Made by a program: the position numbers and the translations under genes. Positions 1-8,112 of a DNA stretch of 64,000 nt are shown piece after piece. Positions within the stretch are counted from its first letter, which is position 1. Each line of letters opens with the position of its first letter. The stretch is from the NCBI RefSeq assembly GCF_900142065.1, contig NZ_FSRJ01000004.1, positions 186,001 through 250,000 on the forward strand, given 5' to 3'. Source of the DNA: Agromyces cerinus subsp. cerinus. GTDB lineage: Bacteria; Actinomycetota; Actinomycetes; Actinomycetales; Microbacteriaceae. The notes under the pieces were generated by a model that did no database searches, was not told the origin of the DNA, and saw only the letters and a list, made by a program, of their open reading frames with translations.

Positions 1-154
1 CGTTCACGCCCAGGACGAGGAGGCCGGTGGCCATCGGGTCGAGGGTGCCCGCGTGGCCGATCTTGCGCGTGCCGGCGAGGCGGCGCATGCGCGAGACCAC
101 GTCGTGGCTCGTGATTCCCTGCGGCTTGTCGACGAGGAGGATGCCGCTGTTCAC
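1..154 (-). CDS. truB: tRNA pseudouridine(55) synthase TruB, N-terminal fragment
   Basis: Makes pseudouridine 55 in the T loop of tRNAs. Only about the first 51 residues are in the window; the gene runs off the left edge. The reverse strand reads [20 protein letters not shown], then a [14 protein letters not shown] segment, the standard TruB N-terminus (the GTLDP block carries the catalytic Asp). I chose the GTG at 154 because family members begin just before GILLVDKP. An in-frame ATG at 184 exists, but a TAGCCT -10 box lies 7 nt upstream of the GTG, which fits a leaderless start. In many actinobacteria truB follows rbfA closely; here about 7.4 kb of other genes lies between them. Confidence 0.93.
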   Translation of the reverse strand, partial: MNSGILLVDKPQGITSHDVVSRMRRLAGTRKIGHAGTLDPMATGLLVLGVN

Positions 155-161
155 GCGGTAC

Positions 162-206
162 AGGCTAACAGTCGTGCGCGGCATGGAGCCGCCGCGCGCC
201 TACGCT
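162..206. promoter_or_regulatory. Divergent leaderless promoters for truB and panE
   Basis: Two TAnnnT boxes face outward. TAGCCT (reverse strand, 162-167) lies 7 nt before the truB GTG, and TACGCT (201-206) lies 6 nt before the panE GTG at 213. Neither start has a Shine-Dalgarno sequence, so both mRNAs probably begin at the start codon. Confidence 0.6.
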
Positions 207-212
207 GGAGCG

Positions 213-1208
213 GTGAAGATCGGCATCATCGGCGCTGGCGCGCTCGGCGGCACGTTCGCGGCACTGCTCTCGCGGGCCGGGCACGACGTGGAGGTCACGG
301 CGCGCGGCGCAGGTCTGGACGCGATCCGCGAGTCGGGCATCGCCCTGAGCGGGGCCTACGGCGAGGTGCGGGCCCGCGTCGCGGCAGGCGACCGGTTGGC
401 CACGGCGCCCGAGCTCGTGCTCGTCTGCACGAAGGCGCAGGACGCGGCATCCGCGATCGCGTCGAACGCCGAACTCATCGGCGAGGTGCCCGTCGTGGTC
501 GTGCAGAACGGCCTCGACGGCGTCGCGACCGCTGCGCGCCTCCTCCCCCGAGCCTCGTGCATGGGACTGCTCTCGATCATCGCCGCCAACTACACCGAAC
601 CGGGCGTCGTGCGCGTCACGACGCCCGCGACGAGCTATCTCGGCCGCGGCGACGGCCCGGCCGACGCCGAGTGCACCCGCATCGCGGCGGTGCTCTCCGA
701 AGCGGTGCCGGTCGTGGCGATCCCCGGGTTCCGGGGTGCGCAGTGGACCAAGCTCGTCGTCAACATGCTGAACGCCGTGCCCGCCATCGTCGGCCGCAGC
801 GTGCAGGACGTCGTCGACGATCGGCGCCTCCGGCGGGTCGTGACCGCATCGATGCGGGAGACGGTGCGCATCGGCATCGCGCAGGGCGTGCGGTTCGGAT
901 CACTGCAGGGACTCGGCGATCGCCGCCTGCGGCTCTTCGCCCGGCTGCCGCTCGTGATCGGGCAGGTGCTGCCCTGGTCCATGCGTGTGCGCATGGGCGG
1001 CGTGCCGAACCTCGGGTCGACGCAGCAGAGCGTGCGCCGCGGCCAGCCGACCGAGGTCGACTTCCTGAACGGCGCGGTCGTGCGCGAGGCCTCCGCCGTC
1101 GGCCGCGACGCACCGGTGAACCGGGCGCTCACGGTGCTCGTGCACGAGGTCGAGCAACTGGGCGCCTCGCTGCCCGCCGAGCGCGTGCTCGCCGACGTTC
1201 CGGTCTGA
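213..1208 (+). CDS. panE: 2-dehydropantoate 2-reductase (ApbA/PanE family)
   Basis: NADPH-dependent reduction of ketopantoate to pantoate in the pantothenate/CoA pathway; cytosolic. The 331-residue protein opens with the Rossmann motif GIIGAGALGG (residues 3-12). Lys180 in QWTKLVVN fits the catalytic lysine, and TEVDFLNG near the C-terminus is the family substrate-binding block. The open frame extends upstream to 27, but that part overlaps truB and does not look like protein. The GTG at 213 starts exactly at the Rossmann strand and has a -10 box 6 nt upstream. The gene is divergent from truB. Paralogs of unknown substrate exist in this family, so pantoate synthesis is likely but not certain. 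Confidence 0.85.
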   Translation: MKIGIIGAGALGGTFAALLSRAGHDVEVTARGAGLDAIRESGIALSGAYGEVRARVAAGDRLATAPELVLVCTKAQDAASAIASNAELIGEVPVVVVQNGLDGVATAARLLPRASCMGLLSIIAANYTEPGVVRVTTPATSYLGRGDGPADAECTRIAAVLSEAVPVVAIPGFRGAQWTKLVVNMLNAVPAIVGRSVQDVVDDRRLRRVVTASMRETVRIGIAQGVRFGSLQGLGDRRLRLFARLPLVIGQVLPWSMRVRMGGVPNLGSTQQSVRRGQPTEVDFLNGAVVREASAVGRDAPVNRALTVLVHEVEQLGASLPAERVLADVPV

Positions 1209-1296
1209 GCCCGGCACGGTCGCCGGGCGGATGCCGCGCCGGCACCCTGCAACCGCCGGTTCGCGCCCCCGCCGGATGACGGCGGGGAACGACGAA

Positions 1297-1320
1297 GGGG
1301 GCCCGGCGAACCGGACCCCC
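1297..1320 (-). terminator. Hairpin downstream of surface protein gene 1
   Basis: GGGGGCCCGG, loop CGAA, CCGGACCCCC: nine pairs with one C-A mismatch. It is a near copy of the perfect hairpin at 3394-3421 behind the neighbouring paralog. It lies between the convergent panE and surface protein genes and may serve both. Confidence 0.6.
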
Positions 1321-1354
1321 CTCGCGTGCGTCAGTCAGTACGCGTCAGCCGACC

Positions 1355-3070
1355 TCACGCGCTCTTCCTGCGGCGGATGCGAGCCGCCACGAGGAATGCC
1401 AGTCCGGCGATCACGATGATGCCGGCGACGATCGCGATCGACGTGCCGGCGAAACCGGTGCTGGCGAGGTTCGTGCCGTCGGACGCAGCAGGAGCGCCGC
1501 CCTCGCCGCCGCCCGGAGGCGTGGTCGGCGGGGTGGTCGTCGGGCCCGCTGCGCACTCGGGAGTGGCCTTCGGGTACGAGATCGTCACCGGAACCTCGGG
1601 GTTCACGACGAGCTTGGCCGTGATGGCGCCACGGGTCCAGGCGAAGTTGCCGTCGGTCTCGACCCACTTGCCGTCGACGAGCGTCCAGCCGGGCCAACCG
1701 TCGGCCTTGCCGTCTTCGTCGACCGAGGCGCCTGGCCACAGCACGCTCCCGGTGAGGCTGCCGCCCTTCAGATCGCCGAGCACGATCGTCTTGGTGTTGG
1801 TGCCGTCGGTCAGCACGAGCGAGGCCGTACGGTTCTTCACCGTGTTGTCGGGATCGGTCAGCTCGACATCGAAGTCGATCCACGGGGAGTCCGCCTCGCA
1901 GGTGCCGGTCGCGAACGAGCCCGCGAGCGTCGGCGTCGCCGGCCCCGTCGGCGGCGGGGTCGCGTCGAAGGTGTAGTCGACGCAGCCGAGGGTGATGCGC
2001 GTGATCACGCCGTCACCGTGGACGCCGGAACCGAGCGAGTACCCGATCGCGTCGACCGTGGCGTCCGGGAACGCCGCGGCCCACTGGACGATCGTGCCGA
2101 ACCAGTCGGAGCCGTTGCCACCGCCCGTGTTGGGTGCGGAATCCTTGACGAACTGCTTCGCGCCGCCGCTCAGCCACCAGTTCTGCCCGTAGACGGCCTC
2201 GCCCACGAGGATGCCGTCGACCGATCCGTCGTCATCGGCGTCGATGACGAGCTGCAGGCCGGGCTCGATGCCGGTGGTCGCGGTGTAGTCGAGCGCGTCC
2301 GCGATCGAGGTCGCGCCCGCATCGATCAGCGGGAAGTCGGTGCTGAAGTAGCCTGCGGCCTTGTCCTCGCTGGTCGCGCCTTCCGTCCAGATGCGGAGGC
2401 CGCCGTCGACGAGTTCGTTGTGGCCGGTCTTCTTGGTCTGGCTGAGATCCCAGGTCGCGAGGTCCGTGGTGACGACCGAGGTGGTCACCTCGCACGTGCC
2501 CGGCTCGGGGGGCGTGCACGACTCATCGGTGAACGTGTGCTCGAAGGTCTTCGTCTTCGTGCCGTCGGTGAAGGTCTTGTCGCCCTTCACCGTCGCGGTC
2601 AACGTCTCGACGCCGGCGGCGAGTCCGCTGCTCGACCAGTCGATGTCATCGGTGTCTTCCGGCAGGGTGAACCCGTCCGCGTCGATGCCGCACTTGTCGA
2701 CCCAGGCGGGGCTGCCCGGGATGGCGACCTTCTCGGGCTCGGGCGTCGTCGGCTCGACATAGCTCACCGAGTAGTGACTGACCGAATCCTTGTCGGGGTG
2801 ATCGATCACGACCGTCTTCTGCGGCGGCACGACCGGGACGAAGTACTTCGTCGTGCCCGCCTTGACGCAGTAGCCGTCGATCAGCTTGCCGTCGGGCGCG
2901 GTGACGGTGACCGTCTCGGGGTCGCCCACCGTGTCGATCTTGCCGGAATCGAGCGGCTCGCAGATGAACGCCGGCTTGGCAGCCTGTGCGGGCAGCGCGC
3001 CGACGGCGAGGGTCAGGGCGAGTGCGCTGACCACCGTCGCCGCGACGCGGAGTATTCGGGTGTTCCTCAT
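1355..3070 (-). CDS. LASTG-anchored cell-surface protein (paralog 1)
   Basis: 571 residues. A Sec signal peptide (residues 1-30, cleavage near AQA) leads to a mature part with several paired cysteines. The C-terminus has LASTG (535-539), a hydrophobic segment and an RIRRRKSA tail, the layout of substrates of the actinobacterial LAxTG-type (class E) sortase. The last ~190 residues before the anchor, starting at PTLAGSFATGTCEADSPW, are nearly the same as in the next protein (3440-5794). The central part differs and I do not recognise it. The start at 3070 has AGGAG 8 nt upstream; an ORF extension to 3175 lacks such a site and would bury the signal peptide. The role is probably surface display or adhesion; no enzyme motif is seen. 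Confidence 0.82.
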   Translation of the reverse strand: MRNTRILRVAATVVSALALTLAVGALPAQAAKPAFICEPLDSGKIDTVGDPETVTVTAPDGKLIDGYCVKAGTTKYFVPVVPPQKTVVIDHPDKDSVSHYSVSYVEPTTPEPEKVAIPGSPAWVDKCGIDADGFTLPEDTDDIDWSSSGLAAGVETLTATVKGDKTFTDGTKTKTFEHTFTDESCTPPEPGTCEVTTSVVTTDLATWDLSQTKKTGHNELVDGGLRIWTEGATSEDKAAGYFSTDFPLIDAGATSIADALDYTATTGIEPGLQLVIDADDDGSVDGILVGEAVYGQNWWLSGGAKQFVKDSAPNTGGGNGSDWFGTIVQWAAAFPDATVDAIGYSLGSGVHGDGVITRITLGCVDYTFDATPPPTGPATPTLAGSFATGTCEADSPWIDFDVELTDPDNTVKNRTASLVLTDGTNTKTIVLGDLKGGSLTGSVLWPGASVDEDGKADGWPGWTLVDGKWVETDGNFAWTRGAITAKLVVNPEVPVTISYPKATPECAAGPTTTPPTTPPGGGEGGAPAASDGTNLASTGFAGTSIAIVAGIIVIAGLAFLVAARIRRRKSA

Positions 3071-3289
3071 CGAGTGGATCTCCTGGGGTCGGCCGGCGTG
3101 GGCCTGCGATACCAGGAGTGTCGACGGCGCGCGCGGAAGCGCGACCGACCGCACGCCGTCCGGGGCGACCTGCACACGGGTCTGTGCCGATCATGTTCCG
3201 GTGGAGCGCGGCCACGATCGCCGCGCAGCAGCGCGTCGATCGTCTCGGGTGGTTCGGGTTTCGGGTATCACTGCTGCCGGGGGCGGTGC

Positions 3290-3332
3290 AATGTCGTCAA
3301 GTATGTCGTCCGAAATGGGGACCGACACCCCG
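3290..3332 (-). promoter_or_regulatory. Shared upstream element of surface protein 1
   Basis: On the plus strand this block reads TGTCGTCAAGTATGTCGTCC, then GAAATGGGGACC. It aligns base for base along most of its length with 5953-5993 upstream of the second surface gene. The core is a GTCC...GGGGAC dyad. The block sits about 220 bp before the start codon, so it is a candidate promoter/operator with a long leader. Confidence 0.45.
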
Positions 3333-3393
3333 TTTCGCCCCTCTCGCCGGCATTTCACCCCCGAACTGGGGCATCCGTACCCTGCGATACGAC

Positions 3394-3421
3394 GAGGGGG
3401 CCCGGCGAACCGGGCCCCCTC
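3394..3421 (-). terminator. Perfect 12-bp hairpin behind surface protein 2
   Basis: GAGGGGGCCCGG, loop CGAA, and the exact complement. No U-tract follows, as is common in very GC-rich genomes. It is the intact version of the hairpin at 1297-1320. Confidence 0.7.
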
Positions 3422-3439
3422 AGTGCGCGTCAGCGACGG

Positions 3440-5794
3440 TTACGCGCGCTTGCGGCGGATGCGAGCCACCACGAGGAACGCGAGTCCGGCGATCACGACG
3501 ATGCCCGCGACGATCGCGATCGACGTGCCGGCGAAACCGGTGCTGGCGAGCCCAGCGCCGTTGGGCTCGGACGGCGTGCTGCCCTCGCCGCCGGCGGGAG
3601 GCGTGACCTTCGGGCCGGTGGCGCACTCGGGAGTGGCCGGCGGGTACGAGATGACGACGTCGAGCTCGGGGTTCACGACGAGCTTGGCCGTGATATCACC
3701 ACGGGTCCAGGCGAAGTTGTCGTCGACCTCGATCCACTTGTCGCCGACGAGCGCCCAGCCCGGCCAGCCGTTGGCCTTGCCGTCGGCGTCGACCGAGGCA
3801 CCGGGCCACAGCACCTCGCCCTTCAGACTGCCGTCCTCCAGGTCGCCGAGCACGATCGTCTCGGTGTTGGTGCCGTCGGTCAGCACGAGCGAGGCCGTGT
3901 TCCCGGTGGCCTGCTCGTCGGGGTCGGTCATCTCGACATCGAAGGTGATCCAGGGCGAGTCCGCCACGCAGGTGCCGGTCGCGAACGAGCCCGTGAGCGT
4001 CGGCTCGGCACACGGCTTGTCGTTGAGCTCCCAGGGTCCGAAGACCTTCGACTTCACGTCGCCCTCGAAGACGTACCCCTTCGCCGCCGTCGCCGTCAGC
4101 GTCAGCTTGCCGTCGGCGATCGACTTCGCCCACTTCACGCCGAGGAGGTTCTCTTCGTAGTCGAGGTCGTAGTTGTCGACGCCGCACGTGTCGACGAAGG
4201 TGGCCGCCGTCGGCACCTTCACGACGACGTCGCACGGCTCCTGGTTCAGGCTCCACGGACCGAAGACCTTGACCTGCTCGTCACCCTTGAAGGAGTACCC
4301 CTTCGCCGGCTTCGCCGTCAGCGTCAGCTTGCCGTCGACGATCGACTCCGACCACTCGACACCGACGAGCTTGTCGTTGTAGACGAGCTCGTAGTTGTCG
4401 ACACCGCAGTCGTCGGAGAACGACGCCTCGGTCGGAACCTCGACGACGATGTCGCAGGGCTTCTGGTCGAGCGTCCACGGTCCGAAGACCTTGACCTGCT
4501 CGTCGCCCTTGAAGGTGTACCCCTTCGCCGGCTTCGCCGTCAGCGTCAGCTTGCCGTCGACGATCGACTTCGTCCACTCGACGCCGACGAGCTCGTCGTC
4601 GTAGGTGAGCGTGTAGTTGTCGACGCCGCAGGTGTCCGAGAACGACGCGGTCGGAACGTCGAGCTCGATGATGCAGGGAATGTTCGTGAAGTCGAGCGTC
4701 CAGCTCTGCACGGTCTTGCCGTTCTCGAACACGTAGCCGGGAAGGGCGGTGGCGGTCGCCGTCGCCTTGCCGTCGACGACCTCGCCGATCGTCCACTCGA
4801 CGCCGGTGACGTCGGCAGGCTTCACGATGCGGTCGTCCTTCACGCCGCACTCGTCGACCTTGGTCGGCTCCGCCGGCACCGGGATCGTGACCGTGCACGG
4901 CTCGTCGGTGAAGGTGAACGACCAGCTCTGCTCCGTCTTGCCGTTCTGGAAGACGTAGCCGGCGAGCGCCGTCGCAGTCGCAGTCGCCTTGCCGTCGACG
5001 ACGTCGCCGATCGTCCACTCGACGCCCGTGATGCTCGCCGGCCGCACGATGTGGTCATTCGCGACGCCGCACTCGTCGACCTTCGTCGGCTTGACCGGCA
5101 CCGCGATCTTGACGATGGGCTTGGTGCAGTCCTCGTACTGGAGCAGGCTCTGGTCTCCCTGTGCGGGAACGTTGATCAGCTTGCCCTTGTTGTCGAGGTA
5201 GCTGAACGCCGGGTAGATGTCGCCGTTGTCCTGGTGATCGATGTGACCGGCCTTGAAGAATGCCCTGACCGAGGTCTCGATGCGCACGTACGGGTTCTTC
5301 GTGCTGCCGGTCGCGTGACAGAACTCGATCTTCTTGACCGGCTGCTCGCCGCAGTCCTCGGAGTCGACGGTGATTCCACCGGAGTTCGACTGCTTGGCGC
5401 CGTTGTCCCACTTCGCCGACAGGTCGAGCTTGTAGGTGCCGTCGGCGACATCGGTCTGCGTGAAGGTCTTCACCTCGCGCTTGCCGAACTCCGTTCCGAC
5501 GGGAACGAGCGCTTCATTCGAGGACCTGGTGATCGTCTCGACGCGGTTCTCGGAGTTCTCGACGGTCCAGGTGATGTCGAAGGTGCCGGTGGCGACGTCG
5601 CACGTCGCGGTCGCGCTGATGGTGTTGTGGTGGGCGCTCGCGGGTGCCGCGACACCGACGAGGGCGAATCCCGCGCCGAGCGCGAGTGAGGTCAGGATCG
5701 CCGCGAAGCGGCGGAACGGGCGTCGTGACGACCATCGCACGCGAGTGCGGGCATCGCCGTCGGCGTGCGCCAGAGCGGCGCCGGGCTTGCTCAT
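3440..5794 (-). CDS. LASTG-anchored repeat protein, probable adhesin (paralog 2)
   Basis: 784 residues. A long N-terminal signal (about 54 residues: a charged 30-residue leader, hydrophobic core, then PASA cleavage) is followed by an N-terminal domain with a CHATGSTKNPYV segment seen in many actinobacterial surface proteins. Then come five ~73-residue repeats, a ~190-residue domain shared with paralog 1, and LASTG (749-753) plus membrane anchor and RIRRKRA. Each repeat has a Cys in a CGV motif and another in a PC motif, suggesting one disulfide per repeat. The ATG at 5794 has GGAGA about 8 nt upstream; the ORF extension to 5962 is rejected because it lacks a ribosome site and starts inside the shared regulatory block. 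Sortase-linked adhesin or stalk is the likely role; the ligand is unknown. Confidence 0.82.
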   Translation of the reverse strand: MSKPGAALAHADGDARTRVRWSSRRPFRRFAAILTSLALGAGFALVGVAAPASAHHNTISATATCDVATGTFDITWTVENSENRVETITRSSNEALVPVGTEFGKREVKTFTQTDVADGTYKLDLSAKWDNGAKQSNSGGITVDSEDCGEQPVKKIEFCHATGSTKNPYVRIETSVRAFFKAGHIDHQDNGDIYPAFSYLDNKGKLINVPAQGDQSLLQYEDCTKPIVKIAVPVKPTKVDECGVANDHIVRPASITGVEWTIGDVVDGKATATATALAGYVFQNGKTEQSWSFTFTDEPCTVTIPVPAEPTKVDECGVKDDRIVKPADVTGVEWTIGEVVDGKATATATALPGYVFENGKTVQSWTLDFTNIPCIIELDVPTASFSDTCGVDNYTLTYDDELVGVEWTKSIVDGKLTLTAKPAKGYTFKGDEQVKVFGPWTLDQKPCDIVVEVPTEASFSDDCGVDNYELVYNDKLVGVEWSESIVDGKLTLTAKPAKGYSFKGDEQVKVFGPWSLNQEPCDVVVKVPTAATFVDTCGVDNYDLDYEENLLGVKWAKSIADGKLTLTATAAKGYVFEGDVKSKVFGPWELNDKPCAEPTLTGSFATGTCVADSPWITFDVEMTDPDEQATGNTASLVLTDGTNTETIVLGDLEDGSLKGEVLWPGASVDADGKANGWPGWALVGDKWIEVDDNFAWTRGDITAKLVVNPELDVVISYPPATPECATGPKVTPPAGGEGSTPSEPNGAGLASTGFAGTSIAIVAGIVVIAGLAFLVVARIRRKRA
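4010..5105 (-). repeat. Five tandem ~73-codon repeats in the surface protein
   Basis: Repeat 1 begins VPVKPTKVDECGV and repeat 2 VPAEPTKVDECGV (one subtype, with a GVEWTIG core). Repeats 3-5 begin near VPTxxxFxDxCGVDNY and carry KVFGPW (second subtype). Subtype members are much closer to each other than across subtypes, so at least two rounds of duplication occurred. Confidence 0.85.
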
Positions 5795-5949
5795 TCGGGT
5801 TTCTCCATCGGTCGGCCCGGCAGGGTCGTCGAATCCGAGGTGACGGCGGCGCCCAGGGCGCACAGCGATGCCGACGGGCGCGGTGCGCTCGTCGACTGAC
5901 GTCGGGTGGTTCGGGTGGTGATTCGGGTTCGCGTCGCCGGGGGGCTTGG

Positions 5950-6035
5950 CTGTGTCCCCCATTATGTCCCCCGAAACGGGGACCTGTCACCCATTTGCCC
6001 CCTCGGGGTACAAAGTTCCACCCAAATGGGGGACA
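5950..6035 (-). promoter_or_regulatory. GTCCCC/GGGGAC repeat cluster upstream of surface protein 2
   Basis: TGTCCCCC occurs at 5953-5960 and 5965-5972, with inverted copies at 5978-5983 (GGGGAC) and 6028-6035 (GGGGGACA). The left half matches the block upstream of paralog 1. It is 160-240 bp before the start codon; I see no obvious -10 box in the leader, so promoter position is open. Confidence 0.45.
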
Positions 6036-6044
6036 AGCAGTCCG

Positions 6045-6647
6045 TCAGCGGTCGCCGAAGCGGCTCCGACGGGGGTGTTCGGGGTCGCCGTCGTCGATCA
6101 CGACGGATGCCGCGAGGCGCGGGTCGCGCTCCGCGTAGGCGATCCTGTCGGCCGGATCGACCGGGTCGCCGTCGAGGGCGATCCGCACATCCCAGAGGTC
6201 GGCGAGACGCGGGCGCAGCACGAACCGCCCGTCGAGCACGAGGATGGCATCCTCGGGGCCCGTGATCCACTTGGGTTCGACCCAGGCGTCGCGGGTCGGG
6301 TCCCAGACCCGGGTCACGAAGGCCGTCGAGCCGCCGAGGCGGAACGGCTCGACGAGCACGCGGCGCAGCGCCGACTCGTCGAACCCGTATCGGGAGTACC
6401 GATCGGGAGTGTCGGGGCCGAAGGCCGCCTGCGCCTCGCGCGAACGGTGGAAGCCCTCCATGCTCGCGCGGAACACCGCATGGTCGCGCTCGGCGAGCAC
6501 CGCCGCGAGGTCGTCGGCGAGCACGGTCTTGCCGCTCCGCAGCGGGCCGTCGATCGCGACGATCATGCGTCCGCGACCGTGATGCTGCAGCACCTCGTCG
6601 GCGATGGAGCGCAGGAAGGTGACCCGGGGCGTGGTGACGAGCCTCAT
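6045..6647 (-). CDS. Uridine-kinase-like P-loop protein
   Basis: 200 residues. The N-terminal third has a Walker A motif GPLRSGKT (34-41) after the strand IVAID, as in the uridine kinase/phosphoribulokinase-like P-loop kinases. A second acidic strand (ILVLDGRFVL) fits the family. The protein is short, with no uracil phosphoribosyltransferase domain. The true substrate cannot be told from the sequence; databases usually call such actinobacterial proteins uridine kinase. The start at 6647 has TAGGCT 6 nt upstream and no Shine-Dalgarno, so it is probably leaderless. Divergent from mutY. Confidence 0.7.
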   Translation of the reverse strand: MRLVTTPRVTFLRSIADEVLQHHGRGRMIVAIDGPLRSGKTVLADDLAAVLAERDHAVFRASMEGFHRSREAQAAFGPDTPDRYSRYGFDESALRRVLVEPFRLGGSTAFVTRVWDPTRDAWVEPKWITGPEDAILVLDGRFVLRPRLADLWDVRIALDGDPVDPADRIAYAERDPRLAASVVIDDGDPEHPRRSRFGDR

Positions 6648-6653
6648 GCGATG

Positions 6654-6688
6654 AGCCTAGCTCCGCGGCATCCGCCTCGCCGTAGGCT
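6654..6688. promoter_or_regulatory. Paired TAGGCT leaderless promoters (kinase and mutY)
   Basis: TAGGCT on the reverse strand (6654-6659) and TAGGCT on the forward strand (6683-6688), each exactly 6 nt before its ATG. The two identical boxes are 23 bp apart, back to back. Confidence 0.65.
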
Positions 6689-6694
6689 GGACGG

Positions 6695-7585
6695 ATGCCC
6701 CGAACGCCCCGCCTCGATGCGATCGCGCCCGCCGTGGTCGCCTGGTTCGCGGATGCCGCGCGGCCGTTGCCGTGGCGCGCCGCCGACGTCTCGCCGTGGG
6801 CGGTGCTCGTGAGCGAGTTCATGCTGCAGCAGACGCAGGTCTCGCGCGTCGTGCCCCGGTGGGAGGCATGGATCGAGCGTTGGCCGACCCCGGCGGCCCT
6901 CGCCGCCGAGCCGCCGTCCGAGGCGGTGCGGGCGTGGGACCGGCTGGGCTATCCTCGGCGGGCGCTCTGGCTCCACCGCGCGGCGGTCGAGATCGTGGAG
7001 CGACACGGCGGCGAGGTGCCCTCAGACCTCGATGCGCTCCTCGCGCTGCAGGGCATCGGCCCGTACACGGCGCGAGCGATCGCCGCGTTCGCCTTCGGAC
7101 TGCGAGTGCCCGTCGTCGACACCAACACGCGACGGGTGATCGCCCGCTCGGTCGCCGGGCAGGCCGAGCCCGGACCGCCGTCGACGACGCGTGATCTCGC
7201 CGCGATGGAGGAACTCCTCCCCCGCGACGACGACGCCGCCCGTCGCTTCAACGCCGGGGCGATGGAGCTCGGTGCCACGGTGTGCACGGCGCGGGCGCCC
7301 GAGTGCGACGCATGCCCGATCGCCGGCTCGTGCGCGTGGCGCGCCGCCGGCTATCCCGCGTACGCCGGCCCGAGGAAGGCCGTACAGGCCCGATTCGCGG
7401 GCTCCGACCGCCAGGTGCGCGGACTCGTCATGCGCGAGCTGCGGGCGGCGCACCGCCCGGTCGGGCGGCCCGAGCTCGAGCCCGTCTGGGCCGATGCCGC
7501 CCAGCTCGACCGCGCGCTCACGACGCTCGTCGCCGATGGACTCGCCGTACGCGACGTCGAGGGCTATCGACTGCCCGAGGGCTGA
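6695..7585 (+). CDS. mutY: A/G-specific adenine DNA glycosylase MutY
   Basis: Removes adenine mispaired with 8-oxoguanine. In the 296 residues I see the catalytic Glu41 (SEFMLQQTQ), the helix-hairpin-helix LQGIGPYTAR (118-127), catalytic Asp142 in VVDTNTRR, and the 4Fe-4S cysteines 197, 204, 207 and 213 in the canonical C-x6-C-x2-C-x5-C spacing. The C-terminal NUDIX-like 8-oxoG-recognition domain of E. coli MutY is much reduced, as usual in short actinobacterial forms. Leaderless start with TAGGCT 6 nt upstream. Its stop codon abuts the rbfA stop codon with no gap. Confidence 0.92.
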   Translation: MPRTPRLDAIAPAVVAWFADAARPLPWRAADVSPWAVLVSEFMLQQTQVSRVVPRWEAWIERWPTPAALAAEPPSEAVRAWDRLGYPRRALWLHRAAVEIVERHGGEVPSDLDALLALQGIGPYTARAIAAFAFGLRVPVVDTNTRRVIARSVAGQAEPGPPSTTRDLAAMEELLPRDDDAARRFNAGAMELGATVCTARAPECDACPIAGSCAWRAAGYPAYAGPRKAVQARFAGSDRQVRGLVMRELRAAHRPVGRPELEPVWADAAQLDRALTTLVADGLAVRDVEGYRLPEG

Positions 7586-8071
7586 TCAGCGCGTGGCGTC
7601 CGCCTCGTCGACGCTCTCGTCGCCGTCGAGCGTCTCGTCGTCCTCGTCGAACTCGCGGGGCTTGACATACGGGTCGGCCTCGCCGGCGTACTCTGCGGAA
7701 GCAGCGAGCTCCGCCGTCTCGGCGTCGCGCGTCTGCGCTTCGCGGAGGAGTGCACTGATGTGCTCGGCGTTCTCGGGGATCGCGTCGGCGATGAACTCGA
7801 GCGACGGGGTGAGCCGCGCCGTGATGTTGCGGCCGACCTCGCTGCGGAGCATGCCGGTCGCGGCCGCGAGGGCCTTGGCCGAGTCTTCGCGCTCCTCGTC
7901 GGTGCCGTACACCGTGTAGAAGATGCTCGCGTGCTGCAGGTCACCCGTGACGCGAACGTCGGTGATGGTGACGAACCCGAGCCGCGGGTCGCGCAGGCCC
8001 TTGTCGAGCCGCTTGGCAACGATCTCCTTGATGCGATCGGCCATCTTCCTGGCCCGTGCCGGATCCGCCAT
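7586..8071 (-). CDS. rbfA: 30S ribosome-binding factor RbfA
   Basis: Assembly and cold-shock factor that binds the 5' region of 16S rRNA in immature 30S subunits. 161 residues: a single KH-like domain (1-110, with RIKEIVAKRL, FVTITDVRVTGDLQHA and SLEFIAD) and an acidic low-complexity tail typical of actinobacteria. Last gene of the nusA-ylxR-infB-rbfA run. A 128-bp gap holding a strong inverted repeat separates it from infB. It is convergent with mutY, and no terminator lies between them. Confidence 0.93.
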   Translation of the reverse strand: MADPARARKMADRIKEIVAKRLDKGLRDPRLGFVTITDVRVTGDLQHASIFYTVYGTDEEREDSAKALAAATGMLRSEVGRNITARLTPSLEFIADAIPENAEHISALLREAQTRDAETAELAASAEYAGEADPYVKPREFDEDDETLDGDESVDEADATR

Positions 8072-8112
8072 GTCCTGTTTCCCCTCACCATCCCCGGGCG
8101 ATCACATCGCCT

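Larger units (their letters stand above)
3071..3439. other. Intergenic region between the two surface protein genes
   Basis: 369 bp with no convincing ORF. From right to left it holds the terminator of paralog 2 (3394-3421), a block shared with the upstream region of paralog 2 (3290-3332), and about 220 bp of probable untranslated leader of paralog 1 with no clear -10 box. Confidence 0.6.

Noticed and set aside
27-212. 62-codon N-terminal extension of panE
   Set aside because: Overlaps truB on the other strand and does not resemble the reductase family; the Rossmann motif begins at the GTG at 213.
4010-5105. CRISPR-like array
   Set aside because: The repeat unit is about 220 nt with coding continuity and amino-acid-level conservation; these are protein repeats.
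2018-5689. 1,223-codon plus-strand frame opposite both surface proteins
   Set aside because: Antisense shadow; runs across the intergenic region and both terminator hairpins without protein-like composition.
5795-6044. Riboswitch or small RNA in the long leader of surface protein 2
   Set aside because: Only the repeated GTCCCC dyads are visible; no known riboswitch core or terminator/antiterminator pair could be drawn.
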